Source: an uncultured bacterium | Lineage (GTDB): Bacteria > Verrucomicrobiota > Lentisphaeria > Victivallales > UBA1829 | DNA: 18,880 nt | Assembly: GCA_900549045.1 (NCBI GenBank) | Contig: URNE01000004.1 | Location: 1-18,880, forward strand | Reading direction: 5' to 3' | Part shown: positions 1-7,768 of the stretch, in pieces | How positions within the stretch are numbered: the stretch's first letter is position 1 | Layout of the letters: every line of letters begins with the position of its first letter | Position numbers and translations under genes: made by a program | Notes under the pieces: generated by a model | Databases searched by the model: none | Told to the model about the DNA's origin: nothing | What the model saw: the letters and a program-made list of their open reading frames with translations, nothing else

Positions 1-1
1 T

Positions 2-121
2 CCGGTTCCGGTGAAGCTGCCGTTTGAAGTCCGCGAGGCGTTCGATCATCTTGGAAATCCGCTTAAACCGGAGAAGACTCTGACCGTGCCGGAAGGTCCG
101 GTTTATCTGATTGCGAAGTAA
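2..121 (+). CDS. C-terminal end of a probable glycoside hydrolase (5' truncated by window edge)
   Basis: The frame is open from the window start to a TAA at 119-121 and gives 39 residues. The tail reads ...DHLGNPLKP... and ends in VPEGPVYLIAK. A final beta-strand with a 'GNPL ... GPVYL' pattern is common at the extreme C-terminus of bacterial glycosidases that end in a beta-sandwich domain; that is family knowledge, not proof. The catalytic domain lies outside the window, so no family can be given. It is followed after 51 bases by a pseudopilin and then a GH42-like gene on the same strand, which fits a glycosidase operon. It could instead be another extracellular protein with a beta-sandwich tail. 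Confidence 0.5.
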   Translation, partial: PVPVKLPFEVREAFDHLGNPLKPEKTLTVPEGPVYLIAK

Positions 122-133
122 AGAAATTTCACA

Positions 134-157
134 TTTCCGGAGCTCCGGCTCCGGAAA
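134..157 (+). promoter_or_regulatory. Perfect 9-bp hairpin just upstream of the pseudopilin RBS
   Basis: TTTCCGGAG (134-142) and CTCCGGAAA (149-157) are exact reverse complements around a 6-base loop. The downstream arm runs into an A-tract and not a T-tract, so it is not a usual intrinsic terminator for + strand transcription. The purine-rich RBS (agagg, 161-165) begins 3 bases after the stem. The hairpin may stabilise the 3' part of a processed mRNA or affect RBS access; both roles are inference. Confidence 0.45.
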
Positions 158-172
158 AAAAGAGGTGCCAAT

Positions 173-994
173 ATGAAATTTTACAAGAAAAACAGAACGG
201 CTGCGGGATTTACCCTTGTGGAGCTCCTCGTGGTAATTGCCGTGATCGCCATCCTGGCGGCACTGCTGATGCCGGCGCTGAACAGTGCAATCGGGAAGGC
301 GCAGGTGATTCAATGCACAAGCAATTTGCGCAATGTCAATCTGGGGCTGATCGGGTATGCAGATGCATATGACGGCTTTGTTCCGGCTTCGGGCGGAGGT
401 TTTTCGGAGATTACCGTTCCGGGCGGAAAGCGCATGACGTGGGCGGGACAGCTGGTCTACGAAGGTCTGCTTCCGAACGGAAAAGTCCTGACCTGTCCCG
501 GAATCGCAAAATGGAACGCCTATTGCTGGAAATATGCGTATGAGCTGACCACGCAGAGCGCAAGAGATTTTCTGGCTGCGGGGAACGGTCTGCTCTGGCA
601 GATGGGATACGGTGGTTACGGCTTGAACTGTCTGGTTCAGGGACAGCCTGGATTCGGCAGAACGTATCCGCGGGTGCGGCTTGGATCGGTGTGTCAGCCC
701 TCCCGGAAACTGCTTGTTGCCGATACCCGCGGAAAAGACATTGGCGGAAGTCCATCGGCGAATTCATCGCTGGAGCCTGCGAAAATGTCCGGGGACGCGG
801 GGGGACTCAACGGCGGAGCCGCGTTCGGCTGGCATCAGGAGACGGTCAACGCCCTGTTCTTCGACGGGCATGTGAAGAGCGTTCACGGACCGAAGACCAC
901 GCCGCAGCTGTTCTGGATCTGGACCCGGTCGCAGCCGGAATTCTGTTTTGACAATACCCAGAGCGCGGATGTGTCGCCTTGGTTCATGCAATAA
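173..994 (+). CDS. Type II/IV pseudopilin, DUF1559-like (prepilin N-terminal methylation domain)
   Basis: The 273-residue protein opens with a short basic leader (MKFYKKNRTAAG) followed by FTLVELLVVIAVIAILA. Gly12 at -1, Phe13 at +1 and Glu17 at +5 form a canonical prepilin peptidase site. The hydrophobic helix spans about residues 13-35, and the rest is a predicted periplasmic or surface domain. Near the C-terminus the segment WHQETVNALFFDGHVK (about residues 222-237) matches the H...FaDGHV signature of DUF1559 pseudopilins. The start is ATG at 173 behind agagg at 161-165. The stop is 15 bases before the GH42-like gene, so the two are probably co-transcribed. Family members are substrates of type II secretion or type IV pilus-like machines; the exact role of the DUF1559 group is unknown. 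No secretion ATPase, secretin or prepilin peptidase is encoded in this window. Confidence 0.92.
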   Translation: MKFYKKNRTAAGFTLVELLVVIAVIAILAALLMPALNSAIGKAQVIQCTSNLRNVNLGLIGYADAYDGFVPASGGGFSEITVPGGKRMTWAGQLVYEGLLPNGKVLTCPGIAKWNAYCWKYAYELTTQSARDFLAAGNGLLWQMGYGGYGLNCLVQGQPGFGRTYPRVRLGSVCQPSRKLLVADTRGKDIGGSPSANSSLEPAKMSGDAGGLNGGAAFGWHQETVNALFFDGHVKSVHGPKTTPQLFWIWTRSQPEFCFDNTQSADVSPWFMQ

Positions 995-1009
995 CTTTCA
1001 GGAGTTTTT

Positions 1010-3154
1010 ATGAAAGCGGAAATCGGATCGTTCGGCGGTGCGCCCGCCGTATTTCTTGACGGGAAACCGGCAACGGCTCTTATGCACTGGACAAGGAATC
1101 CGCAGAGTGCGGATACCGTACTGTTCCGGAATGAAGGAGTTCATTTTTACTCATTCATGGGAAACCTCGCGATTCCGGCTCCGGAAGGAACGCCGGAAGA
1201 AGAGCTTGAAATCAAGGACGGCGGACTGCCGCGGATGCTGCTGACGCCGGAAAATATCGACAAGCTCATGACTCAGCTTGTCGCGGACGATCCGGAAATC
1301 AAAATTCTTCCGCGCATCATCATGAACCCGCCGGTCTGGTGGGAAAAACGGCATCCGGAGGAACGGATGCGCTTCTATTCGTACCCGAAGCGGTGCTATG
1401 TCGACGGTCCCCGCGCTTCGCTCGCTTCCGATTCCTGGCGGGAAACATGGGAAAAACGGCTCGCGGAAACCGTCCGGTATTTTGAAGCGAAGTGGAGTGA
1501 ATGCATCTTCGGCTATCACACCGGACTCGGTCATTGCGGAGAGCATGACTATATGTGGTGGGACAATGCGGCGGATTTCAGCCCGATGCATCACCGCGCG
1601 TTTCTCCGCCGCCTCGAAGCAAAGTACAAAAACATTGATGAACTCAACCGCGCATGGCGTTCGGCATTCCGTTCGTTTGCTGAAATCCCGGTGACCGATG
1701 CGGCGCGCTTCGAGCAGGCTGGAGCGCGCACGCCCGCGCTCTTCCTCCCCGAAAAGGAGCAGGATCTGATCGACTTTCAGGAGTTCTGTTCCGAACTGAT
1801 GGCGGATACGCTGCTCAAGGAAGCGCGTGTGGTCAAACAGACGCTCCGCGAATGCGGAAGCACGAAACTGTTCGGCGCGTTCTACGGATATGTGAATCTC
1901 GTTGCCAACTCCAGCCAGACAATCGTCGGACACAGTGCGCTGATTCGCGTGCTGGAGTCGCCCGACGTCGATTTCCTCTGCGGTCCGCTGAGCTACGGCG
2001 CGCGTCAGGCGGGCGGAGCCGCGCTGCATCAGATGATTCCGGGTTCCATCACGCTTCACAACAAGCTCTTTTTCAGCGAAGACGATACGGGAACGCATCT
2101 TTATCCCGGTCCGCATCACGGTTATCTTCCGGAAGACGCCGAGACTGCGTGCCATGCGTTCCGCCGCAACTTTGCCGCGACGTGGAGTTCGGGCGGGACG
2201 CAGTGGTGGATGGATCTTTACGGCTCCGGCTGGTTTCTCGACTCCGCGCTCGGCGCGGAGTTCCGCCTGGAGCGTGAATTCGCGGAACGGCATTTCGGCA
2301 ATCGTGAAAGCGTTGCGGAAATCGCTGTTTTCGCATCGCTCCGGACGACATATGCCATGCGCGACAATCCGGTTCCGCTGACCGGAAGCCTCATCGAACA
2401 CCAGCTGATGGAGGTCGCCGCATGTGGTGCCTCCTTCGATTTGTTCGCTGAGGAGGATTTGCCGCTGCTGGCGGAACGCGGAAAGCTCAAGCAGTACAAA
2501 TTCAGCATTTTCCTGAACACGCTAGATCCCCCGGATGCCGTGCGGCGCACGGTGCGCGAAGAACTTGCGAAGGACGGACGTTCCGTTCTCTGGTTCTACG
2601 CTCCCGGCTATTACCGGAATCATGTGCGCGACGCCGCGTTTGCGGAGGAGCTGACCGGGCTGCGTTTCCGCGTCGCGGAGACGGGCATTATGCCGATGCT
2701 GACTGAAACGCGGCTGAACGGAATCCGCACGACGTATGGACTGACCCGTGCGGTCTATCCGCGTCTGGTCTGCGATGATCCGGCGGCGGAACCGCTCGGA
2801 TATTTCATCAACGGGACGACGATTGCGGGACGGCCCTGCGGAAGCGGAACCGCGTTGGCGCGGAAGAAGAATGAAGACTGGACCGCGCTCTGGTCGGCGT
2901 CGCCGTGTCTGCCGGCGGCATGGCTGATGGAGTTCGCGCGCGCAGCGGGAGTGCACATCTGGAGCGACCGCGGGGATCAGATTTTCACCGCGCCGGAGTG
3001 GATTGCGGTTCATGCGAAGTGGGACGGGCCGCTGACGCTGCGTCTGCCCCGCCGGATGTCGCTCCGCGCGTATCCGGAAGGAAACGTTTTTCCGGAAACG
3101 GATGCGTTGGAGCTGAACGTCAAGCGGGGCGAAACGTTGCTGTTTGAATATTGA
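1010..3154 (+). CDS. GH42-like beta-galactosidase-family glycosidase (no signal peptide)
   Basis: The 714-residue protein has a TIM-barrel N-terminal half. The segment FGYHTGLGHCGEHDY places a likely acid/base at Glu178. ELNRAWRSAFRSFAEIPV (about 211-228) resembles the GH42 'LN.AW...FWS' region. KLFFSEDDTGTH places a likely nucleophile at Glu357. Residues about 435-560 look like the amidotransferase-like second domain of GH42 enzymes (KFSIFLNTLDPPDAVR, then RSVLWFYAPGYY). A small beta domain ends the chain. There is no signal peptide, so it probably acts in the cytoplasm on imported oligosaccharides. CAGGAG at 999-1004 supports ATG 1010. It follows the pseudopilin after 15 bases. Its stop directly abuts the stop of the opposing oxidoreductase gene (TGATCA, 3152-3157). 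Similarity to GH42 is by pattern only; a related but separate GH-A family is possible, and the substrate is unknown. Confidence 0.8.
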   Translation: MKAEIGSFGGAPAVFLDGKPATALMHWTRNPQSADTVLFRNEGVHFYSFMGNLAIPAPEGTPEEELEIKDGGLPRMLLTPENIDKLMTQLVADDPEIKILPRIIMNPPVWWEKRHPEERMRFYSYPKRCYVDGPRASLASDSWRETWEKRLAETVRYFEAKWSECIFGYHTGLGHCGEHDYMWWDNAADFSPMHHRAFLRRLEAKYKNIDELNRAWRSAFRSFAEIPVTDAARFEQAGARTPALFLPEKEQDLIDFQEFCSELMADTLLKEARVVKQTLRECGSTKLFGAFYGYVNLVANSSQTIVGHSALIRVLESPDVDFLCGPLSYGARQAGGAALHQMIPGSITLHNKLFFSEDDTGTHLYPGPHHGYLPEDAETACHAFRRNFAATWSSGGTQWWMDLYGSGWFLDSALGAEFRLEREFAERHFGNRESVAEIAVFASLRTTYAMRDNPVPLTGSLIEHQLMEVAACGASFDLFAEEDLPLLAERGKLKQYKFSIFLNTLDPPDAVRRTVREELAKDGRSVLWFYAPGYYRNHVRDAAFAEELTGLRFRVAETGIMPMLTETRLNGIRTTYGLTRAVYPRLVCDDPAAEPLGYFINGTTIAGRPCGSGTALARKKNEDWTALWSASPCLPAAWLMEFARAAGVHIWSDRGDQIFTAPEWIAVHAKWDGPLTLRLPRRMSLRAYPEGNVFPETDALELNVKRGETLLFEY

Positions 3155-4144
3155 TCAGCTGCATGCCTGAAGAATGAGGTCGTGCAGCTTCGCCTCGTAT
3201 TCATATGTGTATGGATTGACCGCCTCGCCGCGGACGTATTTTGCAAAATTGCGGAAGAGCCAGTCGTAGCGGAGGTGAGGCGGGAAGACGACGGGGCGGC
3301 TGTGGTCGAATCCCGGTTCCGCGCCGATGGTTTCGCGGGCGATGGTGTCGTCCCGGCCGTCGTCGCGCGGAAGTTCGATCGGCTGGATTTCAAAGCTGCC
3401 TTCCGTTCCGGAGATGATGAGGGAACGGCGGGCGGCACCGTTGATTTCCGCCGCGCAGGTTTTGACGAAGGAGAGTCCGTTTTTGTAGCGGAGAACGCAG
3501 AAGCCGTAATCTTTGGTGTCTGCGTCGACGCCGGTGCAGATGTTCATGGGAATGACCTCGTCGGGGAAGCCGCAGAAGTGGACTGCCATGTCGATCATGT
3601 GGCAGCCGAGGTAGTACATCATTCCGCCTTTGAATTTGCCGAGGAAGCGGCGGTATCCGGGGTCTCCGGTGACGCTCATCTGCCCTTCCACGCTGAAGAT
3701 GCGTCCGAGCTTTCCCTGATTCTTGAGTTCGAGCGCGTAGCGGACGGCGGGATTTCCGCGGAACATGTAGCCGAGTGTGAGAACGAGATTTTTTTCTTTC
3801 GCGAGATTGCACATGCGGTGAAACTGTTCCGAATCCTGACTGCCCGGTTTGTCCATGTAGGTGTGGTATCCGGCTTCGAGGGAACGTATCGCGGTTTCAA
3901 CGAGTTTCTCTTCATCGGTTTCGACGATGAAGGCGTCCGGTTTGCGCCGCAGGGCCTCTTCCCAGCTGATGAAGGGGAGTCCGGCATAGGGCGGAGTGTC
4001 GCGGATTTCTTCGCGGCGCGCGGCGTCTTCTTCGACGATGGCTTCGAGGGTGTAGAGTTCGCTGAGACCGCGCAGAGCGGTTGCGGCGTGTGCGGCGTGA
4101 ACCGTCGGTCCGGTTCCGATCTGAATGACGCGCAGTTTTTCCAT
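3155..4144 (-). CDS. Gfo/Idh/MocA-family NAD(P)-dependent oxidoreductase
   Basis: The 329-residue protein begins with a Rossmann fold (RVIQIGTGPTVHAAHA, residues 5-20). The YMDKPGS segment carries the family Lys99, in the position of the usual EKP motif. GCHMIDMAVHF carries the catalytic-type pair His182 and Asp185. Family members oxidise or epimerise sugars, inositols and sugar acids using NAD(P). No signal peptide is seen, so a cytoplasmic location is likely. The start ATG at 4144 is preceded by GGGAG on the - strand. It sits back-to-back with an AraC regulator (132-base gap) and tail-to-tail with the GH42-like gene with no gap. Context suggests catabolism of a sugar released by the neighbouring glycosidases; the substrate cannot be read from sequence. 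Confidence 0.92.
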   Translation of the reverse strand: MEKLRVIQIGTGPTVHAAHAATALRGLSELYTLEAIVEEDAARREEIRDTPPYAGLPFISWEEALRRKPDAFIVETDEEKLVETAIRSLEAGYHTYMDKPGSQDSEQFHRMCNLAKEKNLVLTLGYMFRGNPAVRYALELKNQGKLGRIFSVEGQMSVTGDPGYRRFLGKFKGGMMYYLGCHMIDMAVHFCGFPDEVIPMNICTGVDADTKDYGFCVLRYKNGLSFVKTCAAEINGAARRSLIISGTEGSFEIQPIELPRDDGRDDTIARETIGAEPGFDHSRPVVFPPHLRYDWLFRNFAKYVRGEAVNPYTYEYEAKLHDLILQACS

Positions 4145-4276
4145 GAGAGTTCTCCCTTGTTTGAAAAATCAATTCTGTTTCGAAGCTGCTCTTTTAATAT
4201 AATCTGCGAAAGTCGGTTTGAAAAATGCGGGAATCTGTGATAAAGTTGCAAAAATCAACGATTTTGGAGTTTGCAG
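4145..4276. promoter_or_regulatory. Divergent control region between oxidoreductase and AraC gene, with three 12-bp direct repeats
   Basis: Three similar boxes occur in the same orientation: GTTTGAAAAATC (4159-4170), GTTTGAAAAATG (4216-4227) and GTTGCAAAAATC (4245-4256, 10 of 12 matching the first). Starts are 57 and 29 bases apart. Direct-repeat half-sites are usual for AraC-family regulators, so these are candidate operators for the adjacent regulator. A perfect TATAAT (4198-4203) reads toward the AraC gene but has no good -35 box. On the - strand TATATT (4201-4196) could serve the oxidoreductase. RBS GGAG (4266-4269) supports the AraC start at 4277. Confidence 0.45.
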
Positions 4277-5086
4277 ATGAAATCCGTTCTCTACAAAGGC
4301 GGGGTCTCCGCATCCGAGGGACTCGCAGTCCGGTTCCATGCGATGGAAAAAGGACACTGCACCATTCAGCACTGGCATGAGTATTGCGAACTGGAATTCG
4401 TCATGAGCGGAAGCGGTCTGCACCAGGTCGGCGGGAAGGAGTATCGCTTTGCGCCCGGCGACTGCTGGCTGGTCGGCGGAATCGAAAGTCACGGAATTGT
4501 CGCGGAAGAGGAAACGGAGCTCGCGAATCTCTCCTTCTTTCCCGATCTTCTTCCGGAGGAACTCGGGAACGTGCTTGACGCGCGTCCGGTGATTCTCTGC
4601 CGTTTCCCGGCAACGCACCGGACGGAAATGGCGGTGCTGTTCCGCCGGATCGCCGCGGAGAGGGAGACGCCGCGGCCGTTTTCGCATTTGAACGCCTCCG
4701 TGCTGTTGGTTCAGATTCTGATTGCGGTTTTGCGCGAAGCCGGTGTCGACGCCTCCGAACCGCCGGCGTTTCTGCGGACCGTCACCGCGTGGGCCCGTCG
4801 TCATTTCCGGGAGGAGGCGAAGCTTTCCTCGCTGGCTTCCGAACTCTCGGTTTCGCCGAATCATCTGGGGAAGGTTTTCCGGAATGCGACGGGGATCGCC
4901 TTTTCGGATTACATTACGGGATTGCGTCTGAACCGCGCGTGTCATCTGCTGAGCAAAACCGATCTGCCGGTGAAGATTGTCGCTCTGGACAGCGGGTTCC
5001 GGTCGGTGGAATATTTTCACACTGTTTTCCGTGCGCACCTGGGGCGGACGCCGGCGGAGTATCGCGCGGAAGCGGAGAAAAAATAA
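4277..5086 (+). CDS. AraC-family transcriptional regulator with N-terminal cupin
   Basis: I chose ATG 4277 (269 residues) over an in-frame TTG at 4271 because GGAG (4266-4269) is well spaced from the ATG. The N-terminal part is a cupin-like sensor: QHWHEYCELEFVMSG (residues 31-45) and YRFAPGDCWLV. The C-terminal ~90 residues hold two helix-turn-helix units: AKLSSLASELSVSPNHLGKVF, then LPVKIVALDSGFRSVEYFHTVF, followed by GRTPAEYR, the usual end of AraC domains. Such proteins bind a sugar-type ligand and activate nearby operons. It diverges from the oxidoreductase and converges, with 3 bases between stops, on the secreted glycosidase. Likely targets are the oxidoreductase and its own gene; control of the glycosidase operons is possible. 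Confidence 0.93.
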   Translation: MKSVLYKGGVSASEGLAVRFHAMEKGHCTIQHWHEYCELEFVMSGSGLHQVGGKEYRFAPGDCWLVGGIESHGIVAEEETELANLSFFPDLLPEELGNVLDARPVILCRFPATHRTEMAVLFRRIAAERETPRPFSHLNASVLLVQILIAVLREAGVDASEPPAFLRTVTAWARRHFREEAKLSSLASELSVSPNHLGKVFRNATGIAFSDYITGLRLNRACHLLSKTDLPVKIVALDSGFRSVEYFHTVFRAHLGRTPAEYRAEAEKK

Positions 5087-5089
5087 GCG

Positions 5090-7768
5090 TTACTCTTTCA
5101 CCAGTTCATAGGCGAATACAACGCCCTTGAATCTGAAGTTGTCGAGTTCAAGCCGGAATCCGTATTGCATTTTGAACGCCGTTACTTCCCCGATGCGGTT
5201 TCCGGCGGTGTCGAGCGCATGGATTTTCCAGTTTCCCGGAAGGTTCAGCGAAAGAGACGCGGTTCCATGTTTTGCCAGAAACGGCGTTTTGCCCCAGCTC
5301 TCCAGTCGGTCGAGCGAGGCGTTGCCGAACCGCATATCTGTTGCCTGCGTGTTGGTCAGGTGGAACAGCGTCAGGCGCCCGGCGGACTTCAACTCTGTCG
5401 TGTCGACGGGAATGAGGGCGAACACTGCGAATCCGCTGCTTGCCTTCACATGCAGAAGGTTCCCGTCGAGCGCACGAACCTTTCCGGTCACCAGGACTTC
5501 GCCTCCCGGCGCTGCGGCGCGGAAGGTTTCCGCTTTGTGATTGATTTCAAGTTCTCCGCCCGGCGCGGTGAAGCGTCCGCTTGCGGCGTCATGGCATCCT
5601 TCGGGAAGCAGACCCGCCGCAATCAGATTCGGTATGAGTGATTTGTCCGCTTTGAAAACGGGCAGTTTCGTTCCGTTCCCGTTTCCTGTTCCGAGATCGA
5701 CCAGAGCGTTGAATTTATTTTCCCCTGAGAGCGTGGTGATGCCTCCGGTCCGCGCAAGATATCCGAGTTCGACAAACGCTTCCGGCGCTTCGGCTTCGCC
5801 TCCTTTGCGGAGCGGGTCTGTCATGATTCCTGCGAATGCGGATTTTGCGGGGGAGATTCCTCCGGAAAGAAACAGGTTTGCGCCGATTCTCTGCGAAAAC
5901 GCTTTGACGGGGTCGGTCGCAATATCAAAGAATCCGTCAGTGCGGTTCGGGTTGGTGACGGAGCCGTTGCTGTGCGCGTAGGCAAAGGGAAACAGCGCAT
6001 CCCAGTCCTGGAAGGCGGCGGTCGCGGCGGTCAGCGCGGGGCCCGCGGCGCGGAACTGATTCGGGTTCGCGTAATCGAATTCGGACACTGTGAAGGGCTT
6101 GCCGAACAGACGTGTCGGGAAGGTTGCCGCAGGAACGTTGGAGGCGGCGGCGACGGCGTTGCGCTGGTTTGGAATGACCGGAAGACTCCACGCTTTTCCG
6201 GCGAACCGCGGATGATCCCAGTAGGCGTGATTGTCGACGAAATCATAGTGGCTGCGCGCTTCGGCGAGTGCGAATCTGTCGAGAAAATTCTGGTCGGTGA
6301 GGAGCGTTTTGACTCCGAATGCGCGGAGGTCGCGCTTCATCTGTTCATAGCGCGAGATTGCGAGCTTCGAAAGGAAATGGTCGAAGTTTTTTCCGGGATG
6401 CGTTTCCCGCCATTGCGCGAATCTTTCTTTGTAAAGCCGTCCGGAAGTCGGCGTCGCGTTCCAGACATGTGCAGGATTCGCTTCATTGAGGAGCGACAGC
6501 GTGATCAGCGCGGGGTCATCCTTCAGCGCAAGCCCTGTGTACGGATTGACGTGCCCGAGGAATTCCTTTGCCCAGCGGAGCCAGTTTTCATACACGCGGT
6601 CATCGATGTAAAAGAGCGCCTTGTACTCCTGCGGCGTCTGGATTGCGCCCACACCGGGAATTTCGGCTGCGGGGATGTTGCGGCGTGAAACATAGACGTC
6701 TGTTGTGTAATAAATTCCGCGTTTCTTCAGAGTCGCGAGCAGGTAATCGAGCCGTTCCATGCGTTTCGGATCGAGCAGAGAGCCGTCGGCGGAATTGCGC
6801 GCGTAAATTTCATTGTCGTGGTGGTGAATGCGGACCGCGTTGAACCCGAATGCGGCGATGCGTTCCGCGAGTTCATGCGCGACTTCATCCGTCGGTCGCT
6901 GCGAGTCGCCGACGAAGTTTGGACCGTAGAAGCGGACGGGCGTACCCGGGCGGTCGCGGAATGTGAAATGTCCGTTGCCGTCAGGAACGATCGGGCCGTA
7001 TTTTCCCGCGGGTGCATCGAGACGGGCGGAGAAATCGAGTGCGCTTCCGGGTTTTACATTGCGGCTGTATTCGAACGCTTTCCATTCTGCGTTCTGCTTT
7101 GCGCTGTACGGCGGACGGCTGACGGATCCGAGTTTTTCTCCGAATTCGCCCGCTTTGCCGTGCCGGATCGTGAATGCGAGTTTCGCCTTGCTGACCTTTC
7201 CGTCATGGGGGAGAAAGCCGATGCGCATTCCGAAAGTCGAGCCGTTCCATTTGCGTCCGTCCTGAATGCGGAAATGGAAATTGCCTTCAAAGAGGATTTC
7301 CCCGGTTTTCGAGGGAATGCGGACGCGCTTTGCCGTGCCGTCGAAGATGGTCGCCTTGCCGAATTCGATCGGGAATTCATGGAGCTTGCCGTCGATTTCA
7401 ACTTTGTTGCCCGCATAGAGCGAAACGGGGAGGGGTGTTTGGAGACAGATCGTGCGAATCAGCGTTCCCTGCCTGAGGTCTAGAATGCCTTCGAATTTTC
7501 CGTCGGCAAGCGCAAACGAAAGGCCGCCGCTTCCGGCGTCGGGAAGTTCGAGATAGAATTCCACGCGTTCATTTGAACTTTTGACGGGACGGAAGATGCG
7601 CGGAGCTTTCCGTGGCTGCCATGCGTGCCAGCTTTGGCTGAACGTGGTGGGCGTGCCGCGCCAGCCGTCGAGTTCAAGCGAACCGTCTTTTTGAAGAACG
7701 GGAGCTGCTGCGTTCAGAAAAGCGAGGCTTCCGAGGAGAAGCGTGAGTGCGGTGAGTTGTTTTTTCAT
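5090..7768 (-). CDS. Secreted GH-A clan (GH5/cellulase-like) glycoside hydrolase
   Basis: The 892-residue protein has a clear signal peptide (MKKQLTALTLLLGSLAFLNA, cleavage likely after Ala20). Residues about 25-250 form a beta-rich N-terminal region. A TIM barrel follows, starting with FYGPNFVGDSQRPTDE and FNAVRIHHHDNEIYA. LSLLNEANPAHVW gives a likely acid/base Glu429, and FTVSEFDYANPNQFR gives a likely nucleophile Glu563; the Asn-Glu and Ser-Glu-Phe contexts are typical of clan GH-A. A C-terminal beta domain covers about 690-892. Its ATG overlaps the stop of the upstream pseudopilin by one base (TAATG at 7770-7766), and its RBS (GGAGAAG) lies inside the pseudopilin's last codons, so translation is probably coupled. 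The exact GH family and polysaccharide substrate are unknown; cellulase-like is only a fold-level statement. Confidence 0.85.
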   Translation of the reverse strand: MKKQLTALTLLLGSLAFLNAAAPVLQKDGSLELDGWRGTPTTFSQSWHAWQPRKAPRIFRPVKSSNERVEFYLELPDAGSGGLSFALADGKFEGILDLRQGTLIRTICLQTPLPVSLYAGNKVEIDGKLHEFPIEFGKATIFDGTAKRVRIPSKTGEILFEGNFHFRIQDGRKWNGSTFGMRIGFLPHDGKVSKAKLAFTIRHGKAGEFGEKLGSVSRPPYSAKQNAEWKAFEYSRNVKPGSALDFSARLDAPAGKYGPIVPDGNGHFTFRDRPGTPVRFYGPNFVGDSQRPTDEVAHELAERIAAFGFNAVRIHHHDNEIYARNSADGSLLDPKRMERLDYLLATLKKRGIYYTTDVYVSRRNIPAAEIPGVGAIQTPQEYKALFYIDDRVYENWLRWAKEFLGHVNPYTGLALKDDPALITLSLLNEANPAHVWNATPTSGRLYKERFAQWRETHPGKNFDHFLSKLAISRYEQMKRDLRAFGVKTLLTDQNFLDRFALAEARSHYDFVDNHAYWDHPRFAGKAWSLPVIPNQRNAVAAASNVPAATFPTRLFGKPFTVSEFDYANPNQFRAAGPALTAATAAFQDWDALFPFAYAHSNGSVTNPNRTDGFFDIATDPVKAFSQRIGANLFLSGGISPAKSAFAGIMTDPLRKGGEAEAPEAFVELGYLARTGGITTLSGENKFNALVDLGTGNGNGTKLPVFKADKSLIPNLIAAGLLPEGCHDAASGRFTAPGGELEINHKAETFRAAAPGGEVLVTGKVRALDGNLLHVKASSGFAVFALIPVDTTELKSAGRLTLFHLTNTQATDMRFGNASLDRLESWGKTPFLAKHGTASLSLNLPGNWKIHALDTAGNRIGEVTAFKMQYGFRLELDNFRFKGVVFAYELVKE

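Noticed and set aside
1151..2401. 416-codon - strand frame inside the GH42-like gene
   Set aside because: Arg-rich shadow translation with no motif; the + strand frame has an RBS and glycosidase signatures.
3182..4240. 352-codon + strand frame opposite the oxidoreductase
   Set aside because: The Gfo/Idh/MocA motifs are on the - strand; the + translation is Phe/Val/Glu-rich shadow.
4169..5038. 289-codon - strand frame opposite the first AraC gene
   Set aside because: No motif; the AraC HTH domains on the + strand are clear.
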